From Paracoccus sp. DMF-8 (GTDB taxonomy: Bacteria > Pseudomonadota > Alphaproteobacteria > Rhodobacterales > Rhodobacteraceae): 64,000 nt of DNA. The DNA lies in NCBI RefSeq assembly GCF_029309835.1, contig NZ_JARJHL010000010.1, forward strand, positions 186,001 to 250,000, in the 5' to 3' direction. The notes beneath the pieces were generated by a model. It did not search any database. It was given only the letters and a program-made list of their open reading frames with translations, and was not told the DNA's origin. The number at the start of each line of letters is the position of its first letter. Within the stretch, counting starts at the first letter, position 1. Below are positions 1-9,195 of the stretch, in pieces. A program made the position numbers and the translations under genes.

Positions 1-192
1 ATGCGGCCCCTGATTCTGGCGCATCTGGAACGGGGCGGGCGGCTGCATCAGGTCACGCGCCATATGCCGGGCCTGTTTCATGGGCGGCCAGGGGCGCGGC
101 AATGGCGCCGGGTGCTGTCCGAGGGGGCATCCACCGGCGGGATCGAGGTCTGTGACGCGGCCCTGGCCCAGACCCGGATCGATCCCGACTGA
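1..192 (+). CDS. dusA: tRNA-dihydrouridine synthase A, C-terminal fragment
   Basis: The window opens inside a reading frame whose 63 visible residues match the C-terminus of DusA, the FMN enzyme that reduces uridine in the D-loop of tRNA. The recognisable stretch is TRHMPGLFHGRPGARQWRR, followed by LSE, which is the typical end of this family. The stop is TGA at 190-192. The start and catalytic core lie upstream of the window, so the ATG at position 1 is probably an internal methionine. The gene converges on mazG, which is on the other strand and ends about 110 bases away. Confidence 0.8.
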   Translation: MRPLILAHLERGGRLHQVTRHMPGLFHGRPGARQWRRVLSEGASTGGIEVCDAALAQTRIDPD

Positions 193-299
193 ATGAACGG
201 CCGGGTGTGGCAACGCTGCTTGCCGACTTGTGGCGTACGGTGGGTCTGGATCGGTTTTTGGGGGTATTTATATGATGAAGAAATAGTTCCCGGCCTGAT

Positions 300-1137
300 T
301 CATCTGCGTTCCGCGGCCTTGGCGGCGTCCCAGAGCCGGTCCATTTCCGCCAGATCGCTGTCTTTGGGCTGGCGGCCCTGACGGGCGAGTTCGGATTCGA
401 TGAACTGGAAGCGGCGGGTGAATTCGCATTGGCGCCGCGCAGCGCCTCTTCGGGGTCGAGGTCGAGGTGGCGGGCGAGATTGGCCATGACGAACAGGAGA
501 TCGCCGAATTCCTCGGTCAGTTCGGCCTTGCCCTTGTGGTCGCGGGCCTCGACCAGTTCGGCGGTTTCTTCGGTGAGTTTGTCCAGCACCTGCGCCGCGC
601 CCGGCCAGTCGAAGCCGACGCGGGCGGCGCGGTTTTGCAGCTTGATCGCGCGGGTCAATGCGGGCAGGCCAAGCGCGACCCCGTCCAGCACGCCTTTTTC
701 GGCGCGTCCGGCGCGTTCGCGGGCCTTGATCTCTTCCCAGTCCCTGACCTGCTGTTCGGCGGATTTGTCGCGGTTTTCGTCGCCGAAGACATGGGGGTGG
801 CGGGCGATCAGCTTGTCCGAGATCCGGCGCGCGACATCGTCGAAGCCGAGCATCCCGGCCTCTTGCGCCATTTGCGCGTGAAAGACGACCTGCAGCAGCA
901 GGTCGCCCAGTTCGCCGGGGAATTCGTCCCGGGCCTGACGCGCGATGGTATCGGCGACCTCATGCGCCTCTTCGATGGTATAGGGCGCGATCGAGGCGAA
1001 ATCCTGTTCGATATCCCAAGGGCAGCCCCGTTCCGGGTCGCGCAGGGCGGCCATGATGGCACGCAGCCGCTGGAGCTGGTCGGCGTGGTCCGGCGCGGCA
1101 AGAGGGTACTTTTCGGGGTGGCGGAAGCGTTCGGCAT
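300..1137 (-). CDS. mazG: Nucleoside triphosphate pyrophosphohydrolase MazG, frameshifted
   Basis: MazG removes pyrophosphate from (d)NTPs. The core reads from about 1120 down to 430: an N-terminal domain with MAALRDPERGCPWDIEQ, the EExxE-type helix TIEEAHEVADTI and GELGDLLLQVVFHAQ, then the second MazG domain with EETAELVEA and EFGDLLFVMANLARH. Close to 424 one base appears to be missing: after GAN the frame derails, while the next frame continues as FTRRFQFIESELARQG and EMDRLWDAAKAAERR to a TGA at 300-302, the expected ending. The start is uncertain. No ATG lies in the core frame; the ATG at 1137 is in another frame, so a second indel near 1100 may exist. About 279 residues would fit the family. 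Confidence 0.8.
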
Positions 1138-1401
1138 GTCCGGCCTTCTGGTTTGGGAACTGGTCAGGGCTGTGCCACAGGAGCGGCGGTTTGTCTACGC
1201 AGGGTTGGGGTCGGACCTGTCGCCGGGATGCCCACGAAGAGGTGACCGGATGCCTGTCGCACGGGCCTGTCGCGGCTTCTCGCACGTTCTGTCGCCGGCG
1301 CGCAGATAGGTTGCGCGCCAATCCGCGCCCCGATCCATGTGGGCCAGCCAGCGCCACGGGCGCCTTCGACACGCCGTTCTGACATGCCAGGGGAAAACCA
1401 C
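1138..1401. other. Intergenic region between mazG and yajC
   Basis: About 260 bases with no convincing reading frame. It must hold the promoters for mazG (leftward) and for the yajC-secD-secF operon (rightward). I looked for an SRP-like or 6S-like RNA because of the inverted repeats near 1200-1300 but could not recognise the conserved core of either. Confidence 0.4.
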
Positions 1402-1736
1402 ATGTTCGTCACCCCCGCATTCGCGCAGGCCACCGGCCAACCTTCGGGCGCCGCGGGACTTGCGTCCTTTGTCCGCTTCGACTCCGGGTGTTCGTCATCA
1501 TGTATTTCTTGATGATCCGTCCCCAGCAAAAGCGCATGAAGGAACATCGCGCGATGGTCGAGGCGCTGAAAAAAGGCGATGAGATCGTGACCCAGGGCGG
1601 TCTGATCGGCAAGGTCGTCGCCGTGCGTGACAACGAGGCCGAGGTGGAAATCGCGTCTGGCGTCAACGTGCGCGTCGTGCGCTCGACCATCGCGTCGGTC
1701 GTCAACCGCACCGCGCCGGTCGCCGCCAACAACTGA
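1402..1736 (+). CDS. yajC: Preprotein translocase subunit YajC, frameshifted
   Basis: YajC is the small single-span inner-membrane partner of SecDF. The N-terminus MFVTPAFAQATGQPSGAAG starts at 1402. The second half, beginning VFVIMYFLMIRPQQKRMKEH, is a textbook YajC core and runs to TGA at 1734-1736. The two halves are in different frames; one base seems to be missing near 1471, inside the membrane segment, where the repaired reading would be FVPLRLRVFVIM. Two arginines in that segment are unusual and suggest further base errors. It is followed after 15 bases by secD, as in most proteobacteria, which supports an intact gene in the living cell. Confidence 0.88.
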
Positions 1737-1751
1737 GGAATCACCCTCCAC

Positions 1752-3416
1752 ATGCTGCAGATCCCGTTCTGGAAGCGCATCGCTATCCTGCTGACGGTGG
1801 GCTTTGGCCTGCTGCTCGCGATGCCAAACGCATTCTATTCCCGTGTCGAGCAACATAACGACGCGCTGGCGAGTGTCGAAAAGACCGGGGTCACCACGCC
1901 CGAGGATGAGGCGGCGATTGCTGGCTGGCCGGGCTTTCTGCCCTCGCGGCTGGTTGCGCTTGGCCTTGACCTGCGCGGCGGTGCGCATTTGCTGGGGCAG
2001 GTCCATGTCGAGGATGTCTATCGCGCCCGCATGACCTCGCTCTGGCCCGAGGTCCGCGATGCGCTGGCGGCGGAGCGCGACACGGTCGGCGCGGTGCGCC
2101 GCGTCACCAGCCCCGAGGATCAGCTGATCGTCGAGATCGGCAATCCCGCAGGCATGACCCGCGCCGTCGAAATCGCGCGGCGTTTCGTCACGCCGGTCGC
2201 GACGCTCAGCGGTGTCGGCCAGAACGATCTGAACGTCGCGGGCAGCGGCAACCGGCTGACCATCCGCATCACCGATGCCGAGAAATCGGCCATGGCCGAC
2301 CGCACCGTCCAGCAGACGCTGGAAATCGTGCGCAGGCGGGTTGACGAGGTCGGCACCCGCGAACCGACGATCATGCGTCAGGGCAGCGACCGCGTGCTGA
2401 TCCAGGTGCCGGGCATCGGTTCGGCCGAGGAGCTCAAGGCGCTGATCGGCACGACCGCGCGGCTGACCTTCAACCCGGTCGTCGGCCGCGTCGCCGATGA
2501 AAACGCTAACCCCGGTTCCGGCAATTCGCTGGTTCCGTCGGTGGATGAGCCGGGCGTGTTCTATGTGCTGGAAGACCGTCCCGTCGTCACCGGCGAGGAA
2601 CTGGTCGATGCCCGGCCCAGCTTTGACCAGAACGGCGCGCCTTCGGTCGATTTCCGGTTCAACGCGCAGGGCGCGCAGAAATTCGGCATCTATACGGCGG
2701 CGAATGTCGGCCAGCCCTTTGCCATCGTTCTGGACGATCAGGTGATTTCGGCCCCGGTCATCCGGCAGGCGATCACCGGCGGTTCGGGGCAGATTTCCGG
2801 TTCGATGAATATCGAGGAATCGACCCAGCTTGCGGTGCTGCTGCGCGCGGGGGCCTTGCCTGCCGAAATGACCTTTCTGGAAGAGCGGACCATCGGGCCG
2901 GAACTGGGGCAGGACAGCATCGACGCGGGCAAGCTGTCGACGATCATCGCGACCGTCGTCGTCGTCGCCTATATGATCGCCAGCTATGGGCTGTTCGGGG
3001 TCTTTGCCTCGGTCGCGGTGCTGACCAACGTGTTGATGATTCTGGGCATCATGTCGGTGATGGGGGCGACGCTGACGCTGCCCGGCATTGCGGGGATCGT
3101 GCTGACCGTCGGCACGGCGGTTGACGCGAACGTCATCATTTACGAACGCATCCGCGAGGAGTTGCGCAAAGGGGCCAATGTCGTGCGCGCCGTCGATACC
3201 GGTTTCCGCGAGGCGATGAGCGCGATCATCGACGCGAACCTGACCAGCTTCATCGCGGCGATGGTGATGTTCTTTCTGGGCTCCGGCCCGGTCAAGGGCT
3301 TTGCCGTGACCTTTACCATCGGTCTGGTCACCTCGGTCTTTACGGCGATCTATTTCACGCGATTGATGATCGTGTTCTGGATCGAATGGCGCAAACCCAA
3401 GGAACTGGTGCTGTAG
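1752..3416 (+). CDS. secD: Protein translocase subunit SecD
   Basis: SecD works with SecF and YajC to use the proton motive force for late steps of Sec-dependent export. The protein has 554 residues. It has an N-terminal membrane segment (about residues 7-25), a large periplasmic P1 region containing the family phrases ALGLDLRGGAHLL and RRVDEVGTREPTI, and five further membrane helices in the C-terminal third. The strongly conserved transmembrane motif GTAVDANVIIYERIREEL is present near the end. The frame is intact, unlike yajC before it and secF after it. The start ATG is placed 15 bases after the yajC stop. secF begins 12 bases downstream, so the three form one transcription unit. Confidence 0.96.
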   Translation: MLQIPFWKRIAILLTVGFGLLLAMPNAFYSRVEQHNDALASVEKTGVTTPEDEAAIAGWPGFLPSRLVALGLDLRGGAHLLGQVHVEDVYRARMTSLWPEVRDALAAERDTVGAVRRVTSPEDQLIVEIGNPAGMTRAVEIARRFVTPVATLSGVGQNDLNVAGSGNRLTIRITDAEKSAMADRTVQQTLEIVRRRVDEVGTREPTIMRQGSDRVLIQVPGIGSAEELKALIGTTARLTFNPVVGRVADENANPGSGNSLVPSVDEPGVFYVLEDRPVVTGEELVDARPSFDQNGAPSVDFRFNAQGAQKFGIYTAANVGQPFAIVLDDQVISAPVIRQAITGGSGQISGSMNIEESTQLAVLLRAGALPAEMTFLEERTIGPELGQDSIDAGKLSTIIATVVVVAYMIASYGLFGVFASVAVLTNVLMILGIMSVMGATLTLPGIAGIVLTVGTAVDANVIIYERIREELRKGANVVRAVDTGFREAMSAIIDANLTSFIAAMVMFFLGSGPVKGFAVTFTIGLVTSVFTAIYFTRLMIVFWIEWRKPKELVL

Positions 3417-3428
3417 GGGGAAACGAAC

Positions 3429-4402
3429 ATGGCATGGCGTCTCAAGCTCGTCCCTGACGAAACGCATATCAACTGGTTCCGTGTCCAGTGGCTGACCTTT
3501 GGCATCTCGGTCGTGCTGATGGTCGCCTCGGTGGTGGTCATTGCGATCAACGGGCTGAATTTCGGCGTCGATTTCAAGGGCGGCACCACGATCCGTTCGG
3601 AAAGCGCCAATGCCGTCGATATTGGCGCCTACCGCCAGAAACTGACCGATCTGGGGCTGGAAGATGTCTCGGTCACCGATGTCTATGACCCGACCTTCGG
3701 CGATACCCGGCATGTCGTCCAGATCCGCATCGCGGCGGGCGATGACGAGGCGGCGATGACGCCAGAGGAACTGAACGGGATCGAAACGGCGCTGCATGAA
3801 ATCGACGCCGATGTGCGTTTCGTCGCGGTCGAATCGGTCGGTCCTGCGTCTCGGGCGAGCTGATCAAGGCCGCCATCTACGCGGTCACGGCGGCGGCGCT
3901 TGGCATCATGCTGTATATCTGGATGCGGTTTGAATGGCAGTTCGCGGTCGGTACGGTCGCCGCGATCATCCATGACGTGCTGCTGACCGTGGGCATCTTT
4001 TCGCTGTTGCAGCTACGTTTCGACCTGTCGACCATCGCGGCCCTGCTGACCATCGTCGGCTATTCGGTCAACGATACGGTGGTGATCTTCGACCGGCTGC
4101 GCGAAAACCTGATGAAGTTCCGCAAGATGCCGCTGATCGAGGTGATGAACCTGACGGTGAACGAAACCCTGTCACGCACCATCATGACCTCGGTCACGAC
4201 TGCGCTGGCGCTGCTGCCGATGCTGATCTTTGGCGGCGACGTGGTCCGCGGCTTTGTCTTTGCGATGCTGTGGGGCGTGTTCGTCGGCTGCTATTCGACG
4301 CTGTATACGGCGAAAAGCATCGTGCTGTGGCTGGGCGTCAAACGCGACTGGTCCAAGCCTGAAAAAGAGGACATCCCTTCGGCCTTCCGGGATGCGCCCT
4401 GA
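3429..4402 (+). CDS. secF: Protein translocase subunit SecF, frameshifted
   Basis: SecF is the second RND-like subunit of the SecDF motor. The first part (3429 to about 3850) has the N-terminal membrane helix and the hallmark LNFGVDFKGGT. The second part (about 3850 to 4402) holds the remaining membrane helices with GYSVNDTVVIFDRLRENL and LSRTIMTSVTTALALL. Between them, after VESVGP, one base is missing: in the next frame the sequence continues VSGELIKAAIYAVTAAALG, the normal SecF continuation. Because SecDF is needed for normal growth, I read this as a sequencing indel near 3850. The stop TGA (4400-4402) shares its A with the ATG of the next gene. Confidence 0.93.
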
Positions 4403-4758
4403 TGGTCGGGATGGCACCCACCGACTCCGACGGGGCCGTGCCGGTCGACGGCTACGGCCCCGGCTTTTTCCGGGTCGGCGGGCAGATCCATTACGGCCCG
4501 GTGATCGTCACGGCCGAGGGCGCGCAGCCCTGGGGCGGGATGGATGATCTGGCCGCACTGCTGGCGCTTGGCGGGCAGATCGACGTGCTGTTTCTGGGCA
4601 TGGGCAAGGACATCGTCCGCCTGTCCCCGGAACTCGAGGCGCGCTTTGACGCCATCGGCATCATGGCCGAGGCCATGGCCACCCTGCAAGCGGCGCGCAG
4701 CTACAACGTCACCCTGTCCGAAGGGCGCCGGGTCGCCTGTGCGCTGCTGCCGCTATGA
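4402..4758 (+). CDS. Mth938-like domain protein (DUF498 family)
   Basis: A 118-residue soluble protein of the Mth938/DUF498 family, whose mitochondrial relative NDUFAF3 is a complex I assembly factor; the bacterial role is not settled. Recognisable parts are [51 protein letters not shown] and the closing [21 protein letters not shown]. It overlaps the secF stop by one base and overlaps the ccmA start (4755) by four bases, so it is co-translated with both. This position between secDF and ccm is common in Rhodobacteraceae, which fits an envelope-assembly role, but that is inference. Confidence 0.85.
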   Translation: MVGMAPTDSDGAVPVDGYGPGFFRVGGQIHYGPVIVTAEGAQPWGGMDDLAALLALGGQIDVLFLGMGKDIVRLSPELEARFDAIGIMAEAMATLQAARSYNVTLSEGRRVACALLPL

Positions 4759-5390
4759 CGGCGCTTCTGTCCGTCCGTGATCTGTCGGTCGCGCGCGGCG
4801 GGCTGCGGGTGCTGGAAGGCGTGACATTCGATCTGCAACCGGGGCGGGCGCTGATCCTGCGCGGTCCCAATGGTCTGGGCAAGACGACGCTGTTGCGCTG
4901 TCTGGCCGGGTTGCAGCCGGTGGTTTCGGGCCGGATCGGGATGCCTGCCGAAAGCCATGCCTATGCCGGTCACGCCGACGGGCTGAAACCCGCGCTGACC
5001 GTTGCCGAAAACCTGCGTTTCTGGGCGCAGGTCTTTGGTGGCGGCGCGGTCGATGCCGCGCTGGACAGGATGAACCTGCGCGCCCTTGCCGCGCGGCCCG
5101 CGCATATGCTGTCTGCCGGTCAAAAGCGCCGCCTTGGGCTGGCGCGTCTGCTGGTCACGGGCCGGGCGCTGTGGCTGCTGGATGAACCGACCGTGTCGCT
5201 GGACAGCGCATCCGTCGCGCTGTTCGCCGATGTCCTGCGCAGCCATCTGGGGCAGGGCGGCGGCGCGGTCATCGCGACCCATATCGACCTTGGCCTGCCC
5301 GAGGCCGAGGAACTGGACCTGTCCCCGTTCCGCGCAATACCCGGCCGCCCAGCCGACAAACCCGCGGGCTTCAACGAGGCTTTCGCGTGA
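4755..5390 (+). CDS. ccmA: Cytochrome c biogenesis ATP-binding export protein CcmA
   Basis: CcmA is the ATPase of the CcmABCD complex that releases holo-CcmE carrying heme for c-type cytochrome assembly. The 211-residue protein has a Walker [10 protein letters not shown] near residue 37, the ABC signature [15 protein letters not shown] near residue 117, and Walker [13 protein letters not shown] followed by the switch His in IATHID. It is a short, single-domain ABC protein, as expected. The start overlaps the previous gene by four bases, and its stop overlaps the ccmB start (5387) by four bases, indicating tight coupling. Confidence 0.94.
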   Translation: MTALLSVRDLSVARGGLRVLEGVTFDLQPGRALILRGPNGLGKTTLLRCLAGLQPVVSGRIGMPAESHAYAGHADGLKPALTVAENLRFWAQVFGGGAVDAALDRMNLRALAARPAHMLSAGQKRRLGLARLLVTGRALWLLDEPTVSLDSASVALFADVLRSHLGQGGGAVIATHIDLGLPEAEELDLSPFRAIPGRPADKPAGFNEAFA

Positions 5391-6043
5391 TCGCCCTGCT
5401 GATCCGCGACCTGCGGCTGGCCGTGCGTGCGGGCGGCGGCTTCGGCCTTGCGCTGGCGTTTTTCCTGATTACCTGCACGCTGGTCCCCTTTGGCGTCGGA
5501 CCCGAAGGCGGCACGCTGTCCCGGATCGCGCCGGGCATCCTGTGGGTCGGCGCGCTGCTGTCCTGCCTTCTGTCGCTGGACCGTATCTTTGCGCTGGACC
5601 ACGAGGACGGCTCGCTGGACCTGCTGGCGACATCGCCCCTGCCGCTGGAGGGCGTGGTGGCGATCAAGGCGCTGGCCCACTGGCTGGTCACGGGCCTGCC
5701 GCTGGCGCTGGCCGCGCCCATCTTTGGCCTGCTGCTGCATCTGCCGGGGCCGGCCTATGTCACGCTGGTCCTGTCCCTGCTGATCGGCACGCCCGCGCTG
5801 TCGATGCTGGGCGCCTTTGGCGCGGCGGTCACGGTCGGGCTGCGGCGCGGCGGTTTGCTGCTGTCGCTGCTGGTTCTGCCGCTGTATATCCCGACGCTGA
5901 TTTTCGGGGCAGAGGCCGTGCGCCGATCCGCCGCAGCGGCCGAAACCACCACGCCGCTGGTCCTGCTGGCCGCGATCACCCTGTTCACGCTGGCCCTTGT
6001 GCCCTTTGCCGCAGCCGCCGCCTTGCGGGTCAATCTGCGGTGA
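5387..6043 (+). CDS. ccmB: Heme exporter protein CcmB
   Basis: CcmB is the membrane permease half of the CcmAB ABC transporter. The 218-residue protein has about six hydrophobic helices and the usual short N-terminus, [18 protein letters not shown]. The phrases [17 protein letters not shown] and [23 protein letters not shown] are characteristic. It overlaps ccmA by four bases. About 50 bases separate it from ccmC, the only gap of note inside the ccm block, and a weak internal promoter or processing site could lie there. Confidence 0.94.
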   Translation: MIALLIRDLRLAVRAGGGFGLALAFFLITCTLVPFGVGPEGGTLSRIAPGILWVGALLSCLLSLDRIFALDHEDGSLDLLATSPLPLEGVVAIKALAHWLVTGLPLALAAPIFGLLLHLPGPAYVTLVLSLLIGTPALSMLGAFGAAVTVGLRRGGLLLSLLVLPLYIPTLIFGAEAVRRSAAAAETTTPLVLLAAITLFTLALVPFAAAAALRVNLR

Positions 6044-6094
6044 TAGACTTCCGTCCTACTTGAGCGAAACCCCTGTGAGGGATAGGCAGGCTGC

Positions 6095-6820
6095 ATGTCA
6101 CTTTGGGAATATGCGAACCCGACCAAATTCATGCGCACATCCGGCGCCGTGCTGCCCTTTGTCGTGGCGGCGGCGGTGCTGAGCTGCGCAGGCGGGATCA
6201 TCTGGGGGCTGAGCGTCCCCGACGACTACCGGCAGGGATCGACGATCAAGATCCTGTTCATCCATGTCCCCGCCGCGCTGATGGCGATCAATGTCTGGCT
6301 GATGATGCTGGTCGCCTCGCCGATCTGGATCATCCGCCGCCACCATGTCAGCGCGCTGGCCGCCAAGGCCGCCGCGCCCATCGGCGCGGTCATGACCCTG
6401 ATCGCGCTGATCACCGGCGCGGTCTGGGGCCAGCCGATGTGGGGGACGTGGTGGGAATGGGATCCGCGGCTGACCTCTTTCCTTGTGCTGTTCCTGTTCT
6501 ATCTGGGCTATATCGCGCTTTGGGCCTCGGTCGAGGATGCCGACAGCGCGGCCGATCTGACGGGGGTGCTGTGCCTTGTCGGTTCGGTTTTCGCGCTGTT
6601 GTCGCGCTATGCGACGCTGTTCTGGAATCAGGGGCTGCATCAGGGCGCGTCCCTGTCGGTCGCGCCCGGCGAACGCATGTCGGCGGTCTACCGCTATCCG
6701 CTATATCTGACGATGCTGGGCTTTTTCCTGCTGTTTCTGGCGCTGCTGCTGATCCGCACCCGCACCGAAATCCGCAGGCGGCGTCTGGCCGCATTGCTGG
6801 CAAGGGAAAACCGCGCATGA
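6095..6820 (+). CDS. ccmC: Heme exporter protein CcmC
   Basis: CcmC hands heme to CcmE at the outer face of the inner membrane. The 241-residue protein has six predicted membrane helices and carries the tryptophan-rich heme-handling motif WGTWWEWDPRLTS around residue 115. The conserved histidines that flank this site appear in IHVPAALMAI and in the later loop LHQGASL. The start ATG at 6095 follows AGGCAGGCTGC. The stop TGA overlaps the two tandem ATG codons of ccmD. Confidence 0.95.
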   Translation: MSLWEYANPTKFMRTSGAVLPFVVAAAVLSCAGGIIWGLSVPDDYRQGSTIKILFIHVPAALMAINVWLMMLVASPIWIIRRHHVSALAAKAAAPIGAVMTLIALITGAVWGQPMWGTWWEWDPRLTSFLVLFLFYLGYIALWASVEDADSAADLTGVLCLVGSVFALLSRYATLFWNQGLHQGASLSVAPGERMSAVYRYPLYLTMLGFFLLFLALLLIRTRTEIRRRRLAALLARENRA

Positions 6821-6960
6821 TGGATCTGGGCAAATATGCGGTGCCGGTGCTGACCGCCTACGGGCTGTCTGCGGTGCTGCTGGTGGGCGTCATCGTCCAG
6901 ACCGTGATCGCCAATGCCCGCGCCCGCCGCGCCCTGCAGGAGCATGAGAAACATGGCTAG
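6817..6960 (+). CDS. ccmD: Heme exporter protein CcmD
   Basis: A 47-residue single-span membrane protein with a short N-terminus (MMDLGKYAVPVLTAYG), one hydrophobic helix, and a basic cytoplasmic tail (ARARRALQEH). This is the standard CcmD layout; the protein stabilises CcmABC with CcmE. Two ATG codons in tandem at 6817 and 6820 overlap the ccmC stop, and either could be used. The stop TAG (6958-6960) lies inside the first codons of ccmG, whose ATG is at 6953. Confidence 0.9.
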   Translation: MMDLGKYAVPVLTAYGLSAVLLVGVIVQTVIANARARRALQEHEKHG

Positions 6961-7500
6961 GTTTTCCCCGATGATGGTGATCCCGCTGGCGGTTTTCGTG
7001 GGCTTCGCGGGCATCGCCGGTCTGGCCCTGATGCGCGAAAACCCGGGCGAGATGGACACGGCGCTGGCCCTGCGCGCCGCCCCGGCTATCGGCCAGACCA
7101 CCTTGCCGGGCAAGACCCAGCTGACCGATGAGATGCTGCGCCAGCCGGGCGTCAAGCTGGTCAATTTCTGGGCCAGCTGGTGCCCGCCCTGCCGCGCCGA
7201 ACATCCGACCCTGACTGAACTGTCCAAGCGTCTGCCCGTCTACGGCGTCGACCTGAAGGACCCCGAAGATGCCGCGCGAGGCCTTTCTGCGCGCAGGATG
7301 GCGACCCCTTTGCCGCCATCGCGACCGATCCGCGCGGCCGCACGGCGATTGACTGGGGCGTGACCGCGCCGCCGGAAACCTTCATTCTGGACGGGCAGGG
7401 GCGCATCCTCTACCGTTTTGCCGGTCCCCTGATCCGCGAGGATTACACCACGCGTTTCCTGCCCGAACTGGAAAAGGCCATCGCCGCAGAAGGTCAGTGA
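6953..7500 (+). CDS. ccmG: Thiol:disulfide interchange protein CcmG/DsbE, frameshifted
   Basis: CcmG is the membrane-anchored periplasmic thioredoxin that reduces apocytochrome c before heme attachment. The N-terminal signal anchor (MARFSPMMVIPLAVFVGFAG) is followed by the active site WASWCPPCRAEHP. After YGVDLKDPEDAA the frame is lost. EAFLRA appears in the second frame, and GDPFAAIATDPRGRTAIDWG with APPETFILDGQGRI in the third, running to TGA at 7498-7500. So two single-base shifts sit within 7265-7300. All parts of a normal 180-residue CcmG are present, which argues for sequence errors. The start ATG at 6953 overlaps the end of ccmD. Confidence 0.9.
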
Positions 7501-7501
7501 C

Positions 7502-8017
7502 ATGTCGAATGCCGAATATGCGCAGACCATGGCGCGCTATAACCTGTGGCAGAACGACAGCCTGACCGAGGCTGCGGGCACCCTGTCGCCCGAGGAACGC
7601 CAAAAGGATCGCGGCGCCTTTTTCGGCTCGATCGAGCGGACGTTTTCGCATCTGCTCTGGGCGGACCGGACATGGCTGGGGCGTTTTACCGACGGTCCGC
7701 TGCCGGGCATCGGCATCCCTGAATCGACCGGGCTGATCGGGGACTGGCAGCTTTATCTGGTCGAGCGTCGCCGGCTTGACCTCGACATCCTCGACTGGGC
7801 CAAGGCGCTGACCGGCGATTGGTTCGCACAGGATCTGACGTGGTTTTCGGGCGCGGCCAGCCGCCGGATCACCCTGCCCAGAACCATGGCGATCCTGCAG
7901 ATGTTCAACCACCAGACCCATCATCGCGGCCAGATCCATGCGATGCTGACGGCGGCGGGGGCGCGGCCGCAGGCGACCGACATCCCCTTTATGCCCGAAG
8001 CCTGCAAGGCGCTGTAA
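7502..8017 (+). CDS. DinB family protein
   Basis: A 171-residue protein of the DinB/YfiT-like metal-binding four-helix fold. The visible metal-site histidines are in RTFSHLLWADRTWLGRF (about residue 44) and in FNHQTHHRGQIHAML (about residues 135-149). Relatives include bacillithiol- and mycothiol-dependent transferases, but most members, including this subtype, have no known substrate. It starts 1 base after the ccmG stop, so it may be read from the ccm transcript, although it has no evident role in cytochrome assembly. Confidence 0.85.
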   Translation: MSNAEYAQTMARYNLWQNDSLTEAAGTLSPEERQKDRGAFFGSIERTFSHLLWADRTWLGRFTDGPLPGIGIPESTGLIGDWQLYLVERRRLDLDILDWAKALTGDWFAQDLTWFSGAASRRITLPRTMAILQMFNHQTHHRGQIHAMLTAAGARPQATDIPFMPEACKAL

Positions 8018-8083
8018 CGCCGCCCTTGTTCTTGGCGCCCGTGCAGGGATAAGAGGACGGGCGCAATACCGGAGGCTGCCCTC

Positions 8084-9195
8084 ATGGCCAGACATATCGC
8101 CCCTCAGCCGGGGATCATGGAAATCGCCCTGTATCAGGGCGGCGCCGCCCATGTCGCGGGGCGCAGCGATGCGGTGAAACTGTCGTCGAACGAAAACCCC
8201 TTTGGCCCGTCGGACAAGGCGCGCGAGGCGGTGATCCGGGCCGCGCATAACCTGCACCGCTATCCGAACACCGATCACGCCAGCCTGCGCGCCGCGATTG
8301 GCGAGGTTCACGGGCTGGACCCCGACCGCATCATCTGCGGCGTCGGATCGGATGAAATCATCCATTTCCTGTGTCAGGCCTATGCCGGGCCGGGCGATGA
8401 GGTTCTGTTCACCGAGCACGGTTTCCTGATGTATCGCATCAGTGCCCATGCGGCGGGGGCGACCCCGGTGCAGGTGCGCGAACGCGACCGCGTGACCGAT
8501 ATCGACGCGCTGATCGCGGGGGCCACCGACAACACCCGGCTGATCTTTGTCGCCAATCCGAACAACCCGACCGGCACGATGGTCGGTCTGGCGGATCTGG
8601 AACGGCTGGCCCGCGCCGTGCCGCAGGCGATCGTCGTCGTCGATGCCGCCTATGCGGAATATGTTGATGAATATGACGGCGGCGCCGAACTGGCCACGCG
8701 GCTGCCGAATGTCGTGATGACCCGGACTTTTTCCAAGATCTATGGCCTTGGCGGGTTGCGCGTCGGTTGGGGATATGGCCCGCGCGCGATCATCGACGTG
8801 CTGAACCGCATCCGCGGCCCCTTCAACCTGTCCACCGCCGCGATGGAGGGGGCCGAGGCCGCCGTGCGCGACCGCGACCATGTCGACCGCTGCCGCGCCG
8901 AAAACGCCCGGATGCGCGCCTGGCTGGCCGAGGCGCTGATGGAAAAGGGCGTGCCGACCGATACCTCCTGCGCGAATTTCATTCTGGCCCGCTTTGCCGA
9001 TCAGGCCACCGCCGAAGCCTGTGACGAGGCGCTGAAGGCCGAAGGGCTGATCGTGCGCCGCGTCGGCGGCTATGGCCTGCCGAACTGCCTGCGCATCACC
9101 ATCGGCGATGAGGCATCCCGCCGCCGCGTCGCTCCATGGCCATCGGGCTGTTCAAGGCCGCCCGCGCCGGTGCGGATGGCGGGGCCGCGCAATGA
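8084..9195 (+). CDS. hisC: Histidinol-phosphate/aromatic aminotransferase HisC, frameshifted near the end
   Basis: A PLP-dependent class II aminotransferase. The N-terminus has [12 protein letters not shown] and the PLP lysine sits in [19 protein letters not shown]. The substrate region NPNNPTG and the C-terminal [11 protein letters not shown] are also present. After [10 protein letters not shown] the frame is lost close to 9133; the next frame reads [19 protein letters not shown] to a TGA at 9193-9195, the expected ending. The stop overlaps the ATG of tyrA (9192). The hisC-tyrA pairing in alphaproteobacteria suggests that this enzyme also, or mainly, makes phenylalanine and tyrosine by transamination; the sequence alone does not decide this. 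Confidence 0.92.

Noticed and set aside
1180-1400. Possible SRP RNA or 6S RNA in the gap before yajC
   Set aside because: Some inverted repeats are present, but the conserved SRP loop (GGAAG/AGCA type) and a 6S-like long rod with a central bubble could not be found.
1164-3797. 877-residue open frame on the reverse strand across yajC-secD-secF
   Set aside because: It is antisense to well-supported sec genes. Its Asp/Arg/His-rich composition is the usual shadow of a GC-rich coding strand, with no recognisable domain.
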